64,000 nucleotides of DNA from Mesorhizobium carmichaelinearum (lineage in GTDB: Bacteria; Pseudomonadota; Alphaproteobacteria; Rhizobiales; Rhizobiaceae): assembly GCF_900199455.1 (NCBI RefSeq), contig NZ_FZQR01000003.1:372001-436000 (forward strand). The letters run 5' to 3'. The first letter of the stretch is position 1. Every line of letters begins with the position of its first letter. The notes under the pieces were generated by a model that did not search any database, was not told the DNA's origin, and saw only the letters and a program-made list of their open reading frames with translations. The translations under genes were made by a program, and so were the position numbers. Positions 41,799 to 51,031 of this stretch are shown in pieces.

Positions 41799-43322
41799 AC
41801 GCCCGGCGCTGGCGAGCGCCCGCTTCTCGCGTCGGCGCTGCACCGAAGACGGAATATTCATGCCTTCCCGATACTTGGCGACCGTGCGCCGGGCGATATC
41901 GACGCCACTCTCCTTGAGCATGTCGACGATCGCGTCGTCCGAAAGGACATCGACGGGTTTCTCCTCGTCGATCAGCTGCTTGATACGATCCCGCACCGCT
42001 TCCGAGGAATGCGCGTCGCCGCCGCCCGACGCGGCGATCGAGGCGGTGAAGAAATAGCGCAGTTCGAACACGCCGCGCGGGGTCAGCATGTATTTGTTGG
42101 CGGTGACGCGGCTGACGGTCGATTCGTGCATGCCGATGGCGTCGGCCACCGTGCGCAAATTGAGCGGCTTCAGCTGGCGCACGCCATGAACCAGGAACGC
42201 ATCCTGCTGGCGCACGATTTCCGAGGCCACTTTGAGGATGGTCTTTGCCCGCTGGTCGAGGCTGCGCGTCAGCCAGTTGGCGTTTTGCAGGCACTCGGCC
42301 AGGAAATCCTTTTCCGCCTGGTTCTTCGCATGCGGCGAGACCTGGGCGAAATAGATATGGTCGACCAGCACGCGCGGCAGCGTTTCGGCGTTGAGTTCGA
42401 CGGTCCAGCTGCCGTCATTGGCCGCGCGCACCTCGACATCGGCGACGATGGCGTCGCTGGCACCGCCCGAAAACGCCATGCCCGGGCGCGGGTCGAGTGC
42501 CCGAATCTCGGCCAGCATGTCGAGCAAATCCTCTTCGTCAACGCCGCAGATCCGCTTCAACGTCTGGAAATCGCGTCTCGCCAGGAGCTCGAGATTGGCA
42601 ACCAGGGCCTTCATCGCCGGGTCGAGGCGGTCGCGCACCGCAAGCTGCAGCGACAGGCATTCGGCAAGGTCACGGGCGAACAGGCCGGCTGGCTCGAAGG
42701 TCTGGCACACCGCCAGCACCTTGGCCACGGCCGCTGCGTCAGTGCCCAGGCGCGCGGCGACTTCGGCCAGGTCGGCGCGTAGATAACCGGTCTCGTCGAG
42801 CCCGTCGGCGAGATCGGCCGCGATCAGGCGCGCCGCGGGATCGGCGAAGGCGAGTGCGACTTGCTCGCCGACATGGTCGCGCAAGGTGATGGCGCCCGCC
42901 GCCATGTCGCCGGCGTCGAGCCCCTCGGACGAGGAGCCGCCGCCATTGCCGGCAGCCGATTTCCATTGCGCCGTCAGGTCGGGTCCGAGCCGCTCGCTGG
43001 TGCCGGGATCGTCGGGAAACAGGTTCTCCAGCGACGTATCGAGTTTCTCCGAGATCGCCTCGGCGCTCCATCCCGCCTCGTTCTCGAACCAGTCGCCCTC
43101 GACGGCGGCTTGCGGCTCCGCATCGATCTTCTGCGCCTGGTCGCTCGCCGCGTCATCCTGCGGCTCGGCGCGCTCCAGAAGCGGGTTGCGCTCGATTTCC
43201 TCGTCGATGAAGTGCTCGAGTTCGACATGGGTGAACTGCAGCAGCCGAATCGACTGCATCAGCTGCGGCGTCATCACCAGCGACTGCGACTGTCGGAGCT
43301 GTAGTTTCGCCGCCAACGCCAT
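41796..43322 (-). CDS. rpoN: RNA polymerase sigma-54 factor
   Basis: 508 residues. Directs transcription of nitrogen and other enhancer-dependent genes. Region I is visible at the N-terminus (LRQSQSLVMTPQLMQSIRLLQ), then an acidic region II, the core-binding region, a helix-turn-helix (IGMHESTVSRVTANKY) and the RpoN box ARRTVAKYRE near the C-terminus. It lies downstream of lptB as in most alphaproteobacteria. Its stop codon is inside repeat copy 2. Confidence 0.96.
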   Translation of the reverse strand: MALAAKLQLRQSQSLVMTPQLMQSIRLLQFTHVELEHFIDEEIERNPLLERAEPQDDAASDQAQKIDAEPQAAVEGDWFENEAGWSAEAISEKLDTSLENLFPDDPGTSERLGPDLTAQWKSAAGNGGGSSSEGLDAGDMAAGAITLRDHVGEQVALAFADPAARLIAADLADGLDETGYLRADLAEVAARLGTDAAAVAKVLAVCQTFEPAGLFARDLAECLSLQLAVRDRLDPAMKALVANLELLARRDFQTLKRICGVDEEDLLDMLAEIRALDPRPGMAFSGGASDAIVADVEVRAANDGSWTVELNAETLPRVLVDHIYFAQVSPHAKNQAEKDFLAECLQNANWLTRSLDQRAKTILKVASEIVRQQDAFLVHGVRQLKPLNLRTVADAIGMHESTVSRVTANKYMLTPRGVFELRYFFTASIAASGGGDAHSSEAVRDRIKQLIDEEKPVDVLSDDAIVDMLKESGVDIARRTVAKYREGMNIPSSVQRRREKRALASAGR

Positions 43323-43520
43323 GGTTCGGTTTCAAACGCCTCCTCTACGCGTCCGGACTTGCCGCAAATTTCGCGGCCGACCATAGAAACTGGCCCGGCT
43401 TTTGCTTGTCAAGGCAAAGCCTAGCAAAAGCCGCTTACCGGAGCGTTATCTCGGAGCAAAATCGCCGAAAATCAGGCCGTCACACGCAAAAAATCGTGTC
43501 AGGAAACAAATTTCACGCCC

Positions 43521-43574
43521 AAGGCAATTCCAGGCCAAGTGTGTTGCGGTCCGCAATTGTGCGGGAAAAACGGG
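43521..43574 (+). repeat. Dispersed palindromic repeat, copy 3 (diverged)
   Basis: Begins AAGGCAATTCCAGGCCAAGT and ends GCGGGAAAAACGGG; clearly related to copy 1 but with several substitutions and no recognisable right end. It fills the space directly after the lptB stop. Confidence 0.6.
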
Positions 43575-44393
43575 TCAGAGTGTAAAACCCTCGCCGAGAT
43601 AAAGCCGCCGCACATCCGGGTTTGCCACCACCTCGTCGGCGCGGCCATGGGTCAGCACCTGACCGGCATGGATGATGTAGGCGCGGTCGATCAGACCGAG
43701 CGTCTCGCGCACATTGTGGTCGGTGATGAGGACACCGATGCCGCGTGCGGTCAGGTGACGCACCAGCTGCTGGATATCGGCAACGGCGATCGGATCGATG
43801 CCGGCAAAGGGCTCGTCGAGCAGCATGTAGGCCGGGCGCGTCGCCAGCGCGCGCGCGATCTCCAGGCGCCGCCGCTCGCCGCCGGAGAGCGACATGGATG
43901 GCGCCTTGCGCAGATGGCTGATGTGGAATTCCTCGAGCAGCTCATCGAGATTGCGCTCGCGCACCTTGCGGTCCTTTTCGACCACTTCGAGCACGGCGCG
44001 GATATTCTGCTCGACATTGAGGCCGCGGAAGATCGACGCCTCCTGCGGCAGATAGCCGATGCCGAGACGCGCGCGACGATACATCGGCATCGAGGTGACG
44101 TCGAAGCCGTCGATCTCGATCGTGCCTTCATCCACCGGCACCAGGCCGGTGACCATGTAGAAACAGGTCGTCTTGCCGGCGCCGTTGGGGCCAAGCAGCC
44201 CGACGGCCTCGCCGGCACGCACGCCGAGCGTAACGCCACTGACCACCTTGCGGCCCTTGTAGCTCTTGGTCAGGCCCTTGGCGATCAAGGTTCCCTTGAA
44301 CTTCGCCTTGTCGACGGTGATCGTGGCCGGAGCCGAAACCTTAGCCGCGGCTCGTCCCGGAAGACGCGCCGTCAGCGATGACAGGCTGGCCAT
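43575..44393 (-). CDS. lptB: LPS export ABC transporter ATP-binding protein LptB
   Basis: 272 residues. Powers lipopolysaccharide transport through LptFG. Walker [10 protein letters not shown], signature [15 protein letters not shown] and Walker [13 protein letters not shown] are complete. The ATG at 44393 overlaps the lptA stop by one base (TGATG); a longer reading into lptA is rejected. The N-terminus has about 35 extra residues relative to E. coli LptB. Confidence 0.95.
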   Translation of the reverse strand: MASLSSLTARLPGRAAAKVSAPATITVDKAKFKGTLIAKGLTKSYKGRKVVSGVTLGVRAGEAVGLLGPNGAGKTTCFYMVTGLVPVDEGTIEIDGFDVTSMPMYRRARLGIGYLPQEASIFRGLNVEQNIRAVLEVVEKDRKVRERNLDELLEEFHISHLRKAPSMSLSGGERRRLEIARALATRPAYMLLDEPFAGIDPIAVADIQQLVRHLTARGIGVLITDHNVRETLGLIDRAYIIHAGQVLTHGRADEVVANPDVRRLYLGEGFTL

Positions 44394-44983
44394 CAGGGGT
44401 TCGTCGCTCCCGATTTCGGCGGCGGCGTGATCGACATCTGGACACGCTGCCCAGAGCATGGATCAACCTGGGCCAGCCCGCTTTTCATCTGGACGGTCAG
44501 CTTGCAGCCGACCAGGACGTTGTCGTTCTGCGACAGAACGACCTTTTTGCCCGAAAGCACCAGCACCTGGCTCTTCATGTCGAAGCTGCCTTGATCGCCG
44601 GTCGCGACCTGCTGATCCGACTTGATGTAGATCTTGTCGGAAATCTCCAGATGGTCGATGTTGGCCGAGCCCGTCATCGCCGCGCCCGCGGCTTCCGTGC
44701 CCTTGGCCGCGGCATTGGGATCCTTGATATAATAGACCATCATCTTGCCGGCCTTCATCAGCGTCGGCCCTTGGACGACGGTGACATTGCCCGTGAAGAT
44801 GGCGACATTTTCGGCCTGCCGGACCTCAAGCTTGTCGCTTTCGATCTGGATCGGCTTGTCGCCGGACAGTTTGAGGCCTGATACCTGACTGGTGGCGCTG
44901 GACTGCGCCAGCGACGGCACAAGGCTCAGCAGGAGCAACGCCGAAGTTGCGGCCGCAAGCCGTGTCGAACTATTGAGCCACAT
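44393..44983 (-). CDS. lptA: LPS transport periplasmic protein LptA
   Basis: 196 residues. Signal peptide [23 protein letters not shown], then the OstA-like beta-jellyroll ([25 protein letters not shown]) that forms the periplasmic LPS bridge. Starts 14 bp inside the end of lptC and is followed by lptB with a one-base overlap, so the three genes are one translational unit. Confidence 0.92.
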   Translation of the reverse strand: MWLNSSTRLAAATSALLLLSLVPSLAQSSATSQVSGLKLSGDKPIQIESDKLEVRQAENVAIFTGNVTVVQGPTLMKAGKMMVYYIKDPNAAAKGTEAAGAAMTGSANIDHLEISDKIYIKSDQQVATGDQGSFDMKSQVLVLSGKKVVLSQNDNVLVGCKLTVQMKSGLAQVDPCSGQRVQMSITPPPKSGATNP

Positions 44984-45683
44984 TCGCTTCTTCGCCCTTT
45001 GCCTCAGCCGCCTTCGCACTGGCGGGATCGATGTTGACGCGCACCCTGTTCTCGAACACCAGGATCTTGCCATTGTCCTGGACCGACAGGGAATTCGCTG
45101 TGATCTGCGACCCGCCACTGCTGACGTCGACGGGATCATCCGTCTTCATAGTGCCTTTGCCCATGTCGAGGAAGACTGATTTGAACTTGGCTTGCATGCC
45201 GTCGGTCGTGGTGATCGTGACGTCGCTGGTCATTTTCATGGTATTGCCGTCGCGATCGTAGGTACCGCGCGAAGCTTTGATCGCGGCGACATTGTCCGGA
45301 CCGACCGGCACCTTGGCGTCTATGCCTTCGAGTTCGATGATGCCTTGCGTGTTGACATCCTGTATCGCCCGCAGGGCGGTCATCGAATAGGGCTGCTTCT
45401 GCTTGGTGAAGCCGTTGAGCTTGGGATTGGCCATCACCAGCTTGCCGTTGGAAAAGGCGGCGCCTTCCGCCTGCACCGCGACGGAGACCGGTGCGGCCAG
45501 ATAGGAATAAACCGGAAAGGCGACGGCGATTAGCGCCGCGGCCAGGGGCACGGCGAATTTGAGCACGCGCACACGGCGCGAATGACGCTGGGCGCGGTCG
45601 AACGCATCGCCCCGCTCCCAGCCATCCGCCGGGGGAGCCAACTCCATCTCGGGGCTGGTCGGTTCATTCGATCGCGCTAACAT
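44970..45683 (-). CDS. lptC: LPS export protein LptC
   Basis: 237 residues. A single membrane anchor (VLKFAVPLAAALIAVAFPVYSYL) follows a charged cytoplasmic N-terminus of about 35 residues, longer than in E. coli. The periplasmic LptC jellyroll then shows MANPKLNGFTKQKQPYSMTA and NSLSVQDNGKILVFENRVRV. It links LptBFG to LptA. First gene of the lptCAB-rpoN group. Confidence 0.9.
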   Translation of the reverse strand: MLARSNEPTSPEMELAPPADGWERGDAFDRAQRHSRRVRVLKFAVPLAAALIAVAFPVYSYLAAPVSVAVQAEGAAFSNGKLVMANPKLNGFTKQKQPYSMTALRAIQDVNTQGIIELEGIDAKVPVGPDNVAAIKASRGTYDRDGNTMKMTSDVTITTTDGMQAKFKSVFLDMGKGTMKTDDPVDVSSGGSQITANSLSVQDNGKILVFENRVRVNIDPASAKAAEAKGEEANVAQ

Positions 45684-46043
45684 GACTGCTTTCTTCTAAA
45701 CCCCTGCCCGCCAGGGAGCACCGCCTATAGGTGGGGGGCCGGCGCCCTCAAGCAAGCACAAGCCCACGAAAACCGCAAAAATGTGACAACTGTTGTTGTA
45801 CAAACGAAAACGAGGTCGGCACAACAGCCGCCACTTCATAGCAGAAATGAACGTCCTTGCGCCGTTTTTTCATCGCCGCCGTTGCTCCCCTTTACCTTGC
45901 GTCCCTTGCGCAGGCCAGTCACAAAACAGACAGCGCTGGGATCGCGGCGGGCGGATTGCCGCGCCATAGGGAAGACGGAACTGCTTCCCGATGAGGACTT
46001 CATGGTCTAAAAGCGTCTCTTCCCGCCGACTGTGAGGCTGACC
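45684..46043. other. Divergent intergenic region between lptC and sppA
   Basis: A 360-bp gap with no credible gene. A near-palindrome CCGCCTATAGGTGG (45721-45734) lies 40 bp upstream of lptC. An AT-rich patch around 45775-45815 contains ACAACTGTTGTTGTAC and could hold a promoter. No terminator or RNA recognised. Confidence 0.4.
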
Positions 46044-47000
46044 ATGGCATTGAGAGCCGACGACCTGATCGACCGCCGCCGTTTGCGGCGCAAGCTGACA
46101 TTCTGGCGTGTTGCGGCCATCGGCATCGTGGCAATCGGGGTGATTGCGCTGTCGGCCTGGTTCTATCGCGACGATCTTGGCGGCTCGTCTGTCGACCATA
46201 TCGCCAAGGTCAGGATCGAAGGCACGATCACCGAGGACGAGGAACTCATCAAGCGTCTGGAGGACATCCGCAAGTCGTCGAAGGTGAAGGGCGTGATCCT
46301 TGCGATCGATTCACCCGGCGGCACCACCGTTGGCGGTGAATCAATCTACGAAGAAGTGCGCAAGGTGGCCGCCGACAAGCCTGTCGTGGCCGAGGTCGGC
46401 ACGCTCGCCGCATCGGCGGGCTATATGATCGCAAGTGCCGCCGACCACATTGTCGCCCGCAAGACCTCGATCGTCGGCTCGATCGGCGTGCTGATCCAGT
46501 ATCCTGACGTCAGCGGCCTGATGGACAAGCTCGGCGTCAAGCTGGAGGAGGTGAAATCCTCGCCGCTCAAGGCCTCGCCGTCTCCCTTCAAGCCGACCAA
46601 TGACGACGAGCGCGCCATGGTCCGCAAGCTTATCCTCGACAGCTACGACTGGTTCGTCGGCATCGTCGCCGAACGCCGCAAGATGACCCACGAACAGGCG
46701 CTGGCGCTCGCCGACGGGTCGATCTTCACCGGCCGCCAGGGTGTCGCCAACGGGCTGATCGACGCCGTCGGCGGCGAGACCGAGGCGGTCGACTGGCTGG
46801 CGACCAAGGGTGTCGACGCCAAGCTCAAGGTCGTCGAATGGAAGGACACGGACCGGCGCGGCAGCTTCCTGTGGTCAAAAGCCATGGTGAAAATGGTCGG
46901 CAGCGCGGTCGGCCTGCCGGATTCCAGCGGCGATATCATCCACGAGCTTGGCGCCGACCGCTTGTTTCTTGACGGCCTCGTTTCCGTCTGGCACCCTTGA
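46044..47000 (+). CDS. sppA: Signal peptide peptidase SppA (S49 family)
   Basis: 318 residues from the ATG at 46044 after GAGGCTG. One membrane helix (FWRVAAIGIVAIGVIALSAWFY) anchors a periplasmic serine protease of the short SppA type. Motifs: ILAIDSPGGTTVGGESIYE, the nucleophile Ser in TLAASAGYMIASAADHI, and the catalytic Lys region EVKSSPLKASPSPFK. It degrades cleaved signal peptides. ihfB follows after 80 bp, an order common in alphaproteobacteria. Confidence 0.93.
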   Translation: MALRADDLIDRRRLRRKLTFWRVAAIGIVAIGVIALSAWFYRDDLGGSSVDHIAKVRIEGTITEDEELIKRLEDIRKSSKVKGVILAIDSPGGTTVGGESIYEEVRKVAADKPVVAEVGTLAASAGYMIASAADHIVARKTSIVGSIGVLIQYPDVSGLMDKLGVKLEEVKSSPLKASPSPFKPTNDDERAMVRKLILDSYDWFVGIVAERRKMTHEQALALADGSIFTGRQGVANGLIDAVGGETEAVDWLATKGVDAKLKVVEWKDTDRRGSFLWSKAMVKMVGSAVGLPDSSGDIIHELGADRLFLDGLVSVWHP

Positions 47001-47080
47001 GCGCGGTTTGGGATAGCTGAAAAAGCCAATAAAATCATCCTCATAATTTTGACCGAACTGCTTTCACGGGGACCCGTCTG

Positions 47081-47365
47081 ATGATCAAGTCCGAACTTGT
47101 GCAGATTATTGCCACGCGCAATCCGCATCTTTTCCTGCGCGACGTCGAAAACATTGTCGGCGCGATCTTCGACGAGATCACCGACGCCCTTGCCGAAGGC
47201 AACCGGGTCGAGCTGCGCGGCTTCGGTGCTTTTTCGGTGAAAAACCGCCCCGCCCGCACCGGCCGCAACCCGCGTACCGGCGAATCCGTCGAGGTCGAGG
47301 AGAAATGGGTGCCGTTCTTCAAGACCGGCAAGGAACTGCGCGAAAGGCTGAACGGCGGCAAGTAG
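47081..47365 (+). CDS. ihfB: Integration host factor subunit beta
   Basis: 94 residues, standard length. A DNA-bending protein that pairs with IHF-alpha. Typical are [17 protein letters not shown] at the start, [12 protein letters not shown] and the minor-groove arm [19 protein letters not shown], which has Pro between the flanking turns (RNPRTGE). It supports sigma-54 promoter looping, fitting with rpoN in the same window. Confidence 0.96.
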   Translation: MIKSELVQIIATRNPHLFLRDVENIVGAIFDEITDALAEGNRVELRGFGAFSVKNRPARTGRNPRTGESVEVEEKWVPFFKTGKELRERLNGGK

Positions 47366-47401
47366 GCGCGGCTTCAGCGCCAGCTTCCGACGGAAAACAC
47401 A

Positions 47402-47758
47402 ATGCTCAATCGTTTCATGCTCATCGTGGTCTTCGTGCCCCTGGCGATCATTCTGATTGCCTTGGCCGTCGCCAACCGCGAACTCGTCGCCTTCACGCTG
47501 GACCCGTTCAACCCCGGCAATCCGAAGCTGACGCTCACCTTGCCGCTGTTCATTTTCCTGTTCCTGGCGCTTGCCATCGGCATGATCGTCGGCAGCCTGG
47601 CGACCTGGGTCAAGCAGGGCCGCTACCGCAAGCTGGCGCGCCAGCGCGGCGTCGAGGCGGAAAACCTGCGCCAGGCGGTCAGCCGCGCGCCATCGGCACC
47701 GCAAGGGCCGGTCCCAGGGCCAGCCCAAGGACAGGCATTGCCGAAGCCGACCAATTGA
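47402..47758 (+). CDS. LapA domain (DUF1049) membrane protein
   Basis: 118 residues, two hydrophobic helices (LMIVVFVPLAIILIALAVANR and PLFIFLFLALAIGMIVGSLATWV) with the LapA-family NRELVAFTLDPF between them, and a Pro/Gln/Gly-rich C-terminal tail. Related to LapA/YciS, involved in control of LPS synthesis in E. coli; that role is only inferred here. It lies 36 bp after ihfB. Confidence 0.85.
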   Translation: MLNRFMLIVVFVPLAIILIALAVANRELVAFTLDPFNPGNPKLTLTLPLFIFLFLALAIGMIVGSLATWVKQGRYRKLARQRGVEAENLRQAVSRAPSAPQGPVPGPAQGQALPKPTN

Positions 47759-47795
47759 TGAGCCGGCCGGCGCCTTTCTTTCCACGGAGCCTTTC

Positions 47796-48761
47796 ATGCT
47801 GACCATTTCGGCTGCCGAGGTCGATCGCGCACTGACCTTTCCCGGCCTGGTCGAGACACTGCGCGCCGCCTTTCGCGACGGCGCGGTTCAGCCGGTAAGA
47901 CACCATCACCCCGTGGAGCGGCCGGATGGTGCGGCCTCGACCTTGCTCTTGATGCCGGCATGGACCGATTTCAACGCCGCCGGCACGTCTTCCGGCGGTC
48001 ATATCGGCGTCAAGATCGTCACCGTCTCGCCTGACAACAACGCCATCGGCAAGCCCGCGGTGATGGGGCTCTATCTCCTGCTCAATGGTGCCACCGGCGA
48101 ACCGGAGGCCCTGATCGACGGCCAGCGGCTGACCCAGTGGCGCACGGCCTGCGCCTCGGCGCTGGCGGCTTCCTATCTGGCACGCGAGGACGCCTCCAGG
48201 CTGCTGGTGATCGGCGCCGGCGCACTGTCACCCTTTCTCGCCAAAGCGCATTCGGCCGTGCGGCCGATCAAGACCATCCGCATCTGGAACCGGACATTGG
48301 CCAATGCCGAGAAGGTCGCGACCGATCTGCGCGCCGATGGCTTCGCGGCAAGTGCTGCAAGTGATCTCGATGCCGAACTTGGCGAGGCCGACATCATCTC
48401 CTCGGCAACGATCGCCACCAAGCCGCTGATCAAGGGCGCGCTGCTGAAGCCGGGGGCCCATGTCGACATGGTCGGTGGTTTCACGCCGACCATGCGCGAA
48501 AGCGACGACGATGCGATCCGGCGCGCCCGCGTCTATGTCGACACCCGCGCCGGCGCCACCAAGGAGGCCGGCGACATCGTCATCCCGCTTGCGTCGGGCG
48601 TGCTGAAGCCGGAAGCCATCCTCGCCGACCTGCATGAACTGGCGCGCGGCGAGAAACAGGGCCGCCAAAGTTCCACCGAGATCACGCTGTTCAAGTCGGT
48701 TGGCGCAGCACTCGAGGACCTCGCCGCCGGCATTGCCGTCTACAACGCACTCAAGCCGTAG
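47796..48761 (+). CDS. Ornithine cyclodeaminase / mu-crystallin family protein
   Basis: 321 residues. The N-terminal substrate domain has KIVTVSPDN and [25 protein letters not shown] with the family Arg-Thr-Ala motif; the Rossmann domain has [14 protein letters not shown] and IRIWNR. Members include ornithine cyclodeaminase, delta-1-pyrroline-2-carboxylate reductase and ketimine reductases. Length and GALSPF loop suit the reductase type, but the reaction is not fixed. Its stop overlaps the convergent EVE gene by 11 bp. Confidence 0.85.
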   Translation: MLTISAAEVDRALTFPGLVETLRAAFRDGAVQPVRHHHPVERPDGAASTLLLMPAWTDFNAAGTSSGGHIGVKIVTVSPDNNAIGKPAVMGLYLLLNGATGEPEALIDGQRLTQWRTACASALAASYLAREDASRLLVIGAGALSPFLAKAHSAVRPIKTIRIWNRTLANAEKVATDLRADGFAASAASDLDAELGEADIISSATIATKPLIKGALLKPGAHVDMVGGFTPTMRESDDDAIRRARVYVDTRAGATKEAGDIVIPLASGVLKPEAILADLHELARGEKQGRQSSTEITLFKSVGAALEDLAAGIAVYNALKP

Positions 48762-49194
48762 CCTCAGCAAGCTTCTTCGCGGCACCCATCGCCTCGGCGA
48801 TTAGATGAAAATCGTGATCGTTGATTTCGAACAGGCCGAAGCGAAGCTGATACCCCCAGTTCGACTTGCCGGCGGTGAAGTGCAGACGGTCGAGCAGCGG
48901 CTTGATCGGCGCTTCTTCTGCCGCCATCCACTCGACATCGCGGCGGAACGGCGTGAAGCCGCCGCCCATCTCGCCTTGATAGGGCTCGCCTTCCCGCACC
49001 GTGCCGATTGCCGTGAAAGCCTGCAGGCCGTCCTTTTCGCCCAAAACGGTGGTCGGTGAATAATAGACGATGCCATCACCTGGCTTGACGCGGCGCAGCG
49101 GTGCCGCCTTGCCGTGGTTGACCTGCATGAAGCCGGCCTCGCGGCCGCGCCGCACATGTTGCGCCGACGCCACGGCGATCCAATACGCGCTCAT
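48751..49194 (-). CDS. EVE domain-containing protein
   Basis: 147 residues. EVE (PUA-like) domains bind modified bases in DNA or RNA. Family features: [14 protein letters not shown] at the start, [24 protein letters not shown] and the C-terminal half with [15 protein letters not shown]. No restriction or toxin gene is attached. It starts inside the stop of the VOC gene (ATGA overlap), so the two are coupled. Confidence 0.85.
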   Translation of the reverse strand: MSAYWIAVASAQHVRRGREAGFMQVNHGKAAPLRRVKPGDGIVYYSPTTVLGEKDGLQAFTAIGTVREGEPYQGEMGGGFTPFRRDVEWMAAEEAPIKPLLDRLHFTAGKSNWGYQLRFGLFEINDHDFHLIAEAMGAAKKLAEATA

Positions 49195-49571
49195 TTCTGT
49201 TCCCCGTCGGACAGCCAGTAGACGCGCAGGCGGTGATTGTCGGGATCGAGCGCAACGAACGTACGGCCGAAATCCAGGTCGGTCGGCGTCTGCAGGATCT
49301 TCAAGCCACGCCCTGCCCAGTCGGCATGTGTGGCGTCGACCGCCTCAGGCGTCTCCAGCGCAAACACGATCTCGGAACCGCCACCTGCGGCAGCCGCCGC
49401 CGGCTCGACCGTATGGCGCGACCAGAGGCCGAGCTTGAAGCCGTTGTCGAGCACGAACAGCACGAAGGTCGGCGCGCTTTCAACCGGCTCGCGCCCCAGC
49501 AGCGCACTGTAAAAGGCGCCGCTCTTGAGCGGCTGGTCGACATAGAGAATAACGAAATTCGGCGTGGTCAT
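49191..49571 (-). CDS. VOC superfamily (glyoxalase/bleomycin-resistance-like) protein
   Basis: 126 residues with the two paired beta-alpha-beta-beta-beta units of the VOC fold: [27 protein letters not shown] and [26 protein letters not shown]. The His/Glu metal ligands are only partly conserved, so binding of a small molecule is as likely as catalysis. Preceded by a palindrome and a WYL-type regulator, and coupled to the EVE gene. Confidence 0.85.
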   Translation of the reverse strand: MTTPNFVILYVDQPLKSGAFYSALLGREPVESAPTFVLFVLDNGFKLGLWSRHTVEPAAAAAGGGSEIVFALETPEAVDATHADWAGRGLKILQTPTDLDFGRTFVALDPDNHRLRVYWLSDGEQK

Positions 49572-49622
49572 GACTGCTCTCCAAGCTGTTTCAGCGTTTC
49601 GACTTGGCTGATATAAGATGCC

Positions 49623-49645
49623 CTACTGTCAGATTCTGGCAGTAG
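49623..49645. promoter_or_regulatory. Palindromic operator upstream of the VOC-EVE pair
   Basis: CTACTG (49623-49628) and CAGTAG (49640-49645) are perfect arms, extended inside by CAG/CTG around ATT. It lies between the WYL regulator gene and VOC, 52 bp before the VOC start. TGTCAG-N-CTG type palindromes are, as I recall, usual near YafY-like WYL regulators. Confidence 0.6.
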
Positions 49646-49648
49646 CAA

Positions 49649-50338
49649 TCATGACCCACGCGGCTTGTCGAGCGTCGCCCGCCATTCCTTGAGCAGCACC
49701 TGGCGACGCCGCGGATAGCGCGCATCGATGGCGTTGAGGCCGGATATGCGATCGGCACGAAAATGCCGAAAATCCTGCCGCATCTCGCACCAAGCCACCA
49801 CAACCCGCACCTTGTCGAAGAAGCCGAGCGCGAACGGCCAGACCACACGTTGCGAAGCGGCACCGCCGGCATCGCGGTAGAGAAAGCCGAGCTTGCGTTC
49901 GTTGCGGATGGCCTGCCGCACCGTGCCGAGATCGATGCCCTCGATGGCATGCGCCGGCGGCCCAACCAGCAGCGTCGAGGCATCGAGATCCTCGCGCAAA
50001 TCATCCGGCAGCACGGCCGCGATCTTGGCCAGCGCGTTGGCGGCGGCAGCCGACAGGCGCTGGTCCGGCTGCTTGGCGACCCAACGCGATCCCAGCACGA
50101 TGGCCTCGATCTCCTCGTCGCTGAACATCAGCGGCGGCAGCATGAAGCCGGGCTTCAACACATAGCCCAGCCCCGCCTCGCCCTCGATCGGTGCGCCCTG
50201 CCCCTGCAGCGTGGCGATGTCGCGGTAGAGCGTGCGGATCGAAATCCCGAGCTCATCCGCCAGCACCTGTCCGCTCACCGGCCGGCGATGCCGGCGCAGG
50301 CGCTGGATCAGGTCAAGCAGGCGTTCGGAGCGGGACAT
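49649..50338 (-). CDS. YafY/WYL-type transcriptional regulator
   Basis: 229 residues. The N-terminal helix-turn-helix RLLDLIQRLRRHRRPVSGQVLADELGISIRTLYRDIATLQ is of DeoR/HTH_11 type, and the C-terminal WYL domain (RKLGFLYRDAGG; KVRVVVAWCEMRQDFRHFRADRI) senses a ligand, possibly nucleic acid. It is directly upstream of the VOC-EVE pair on the same strand and probably regulates it through the palindrome at 49623. Confidence 0.9.
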   Translation of the reverse strand: MSRSERLLDLIQRLRRHRRPVSGQVLADELGISIRTLYRDIATLQGQGAPIEGEAGLGYVLKPGFMLPPLMFSDEEIEAIVLGSRWVAKQPDQRLSAAAANALAKIAAVLPDDLREDLDASTLLVGPPAHAIEGIDLGTVRQAIRNERKLGFLYRDAGGAASQRVVWPFALGFFDKVRVVVAWCEMRQDFRHFRADRISGLNAIDARYPRRRQVLLKEWRATLDKPRGS

Positions 50339-50419
50339 GATTCTCGCGGTTTGCAGTCTTCACGATAGTATATCTCGCTCCGAAGCGCGCCGGCGTCTGA
50401 GCTTGACGCCGCCGCGCCG

Positions 50420-51031
50420 TCAGAGGTGGAATACCTTGACCTCGTTGCCGCGTTCCAGGGCCTTGTTGGCCACGAACATCTGCGTCTTCGACATTTCAAC
50501 CTCACGCTCGGCAAGGACACGCAGCATCGCTTCCAGCCGGCGCAGCGCGATGGCCTTGTTGCGGTGCTGCGAGCGTTCGTTGCGCGCCGTCACCACAATG
50601 CCGGTCGGCAGGTGAACGGCGCGCACGGCGCTGTCGGTGGTGTTCTGATGCTGTCCGCCGGGACCCCCGGCCCGCAAGGTTTCGAAACGGACGTCGGACG
50701 GTGCGATCGAAACGGTAGCGGCATCCGCCAGATCCACCACCTGCACACCGACGAACCAGTTCTGTCGCTTGTGGCCTGCGCGCACCGGGCTCTTGAAGAC
50801 GAACTTGACGGTGCCGCAATACGCCTGTGCCAGTGCTTCGGCGTTGCGGCCGTCGAGGCTGAGCACGGCGGATTTGGCACCATGCCGGTCCGGTCTGTGA
50901 CCAAACGTGACCTCAACCGCGCAACCAAGCCGATCGGCCTCCTTCTCGATGATCTCGACTAGCGCCATCAAGGCGATGCGGCATTCGACCGGTCCGTTGC
51001 CTGAGGTGACGAGCATGTCAATCGCGGCCAT
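50420..51031 (-). CDS. prfH: Peptide chain release factor-like protein PrfH
   Basis: 203 residues from the ATG at 51031 after AAGGAGGGCG. It has the RF-1 domain with the catalytic GGQ (residues 125-127 in [19 protein letters not shown]) but no stop-codon-recognition domain. PrfH has been described as acting on ribosomes stalled by 16S rRNA cleavage in the decoding centre, releasing the peptide so that RtcB can reseal the rRNA. It overlaps rtcB by 14 bp, as in known prfH-rtcB operons. Confidence 0.92.
   Translation of the reverse strand: MAAIDMLVTSGNGPVECRIALMALVEIIEKEADRLGCAVEVTFGHRPDRHGAKSAVLSLDGRNAEALAQAYCGTVKFVFKSPVRAGHKRQNWFVGVQVVDLADAATVSIAPSDVRFETLRAGGPGGQHQNTTDSAVRAVHLPTGIVVTARNERSQHRNKAIALRRLEAMLRVLAEREVEMSKTQMFVANKALERGNEVKVFHL

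Noticed and set aside
45783..46010. Small gene between lptC and sppA
   Set aside because: Open frame without ribosome binding site, recognisable domain or typical codon use.
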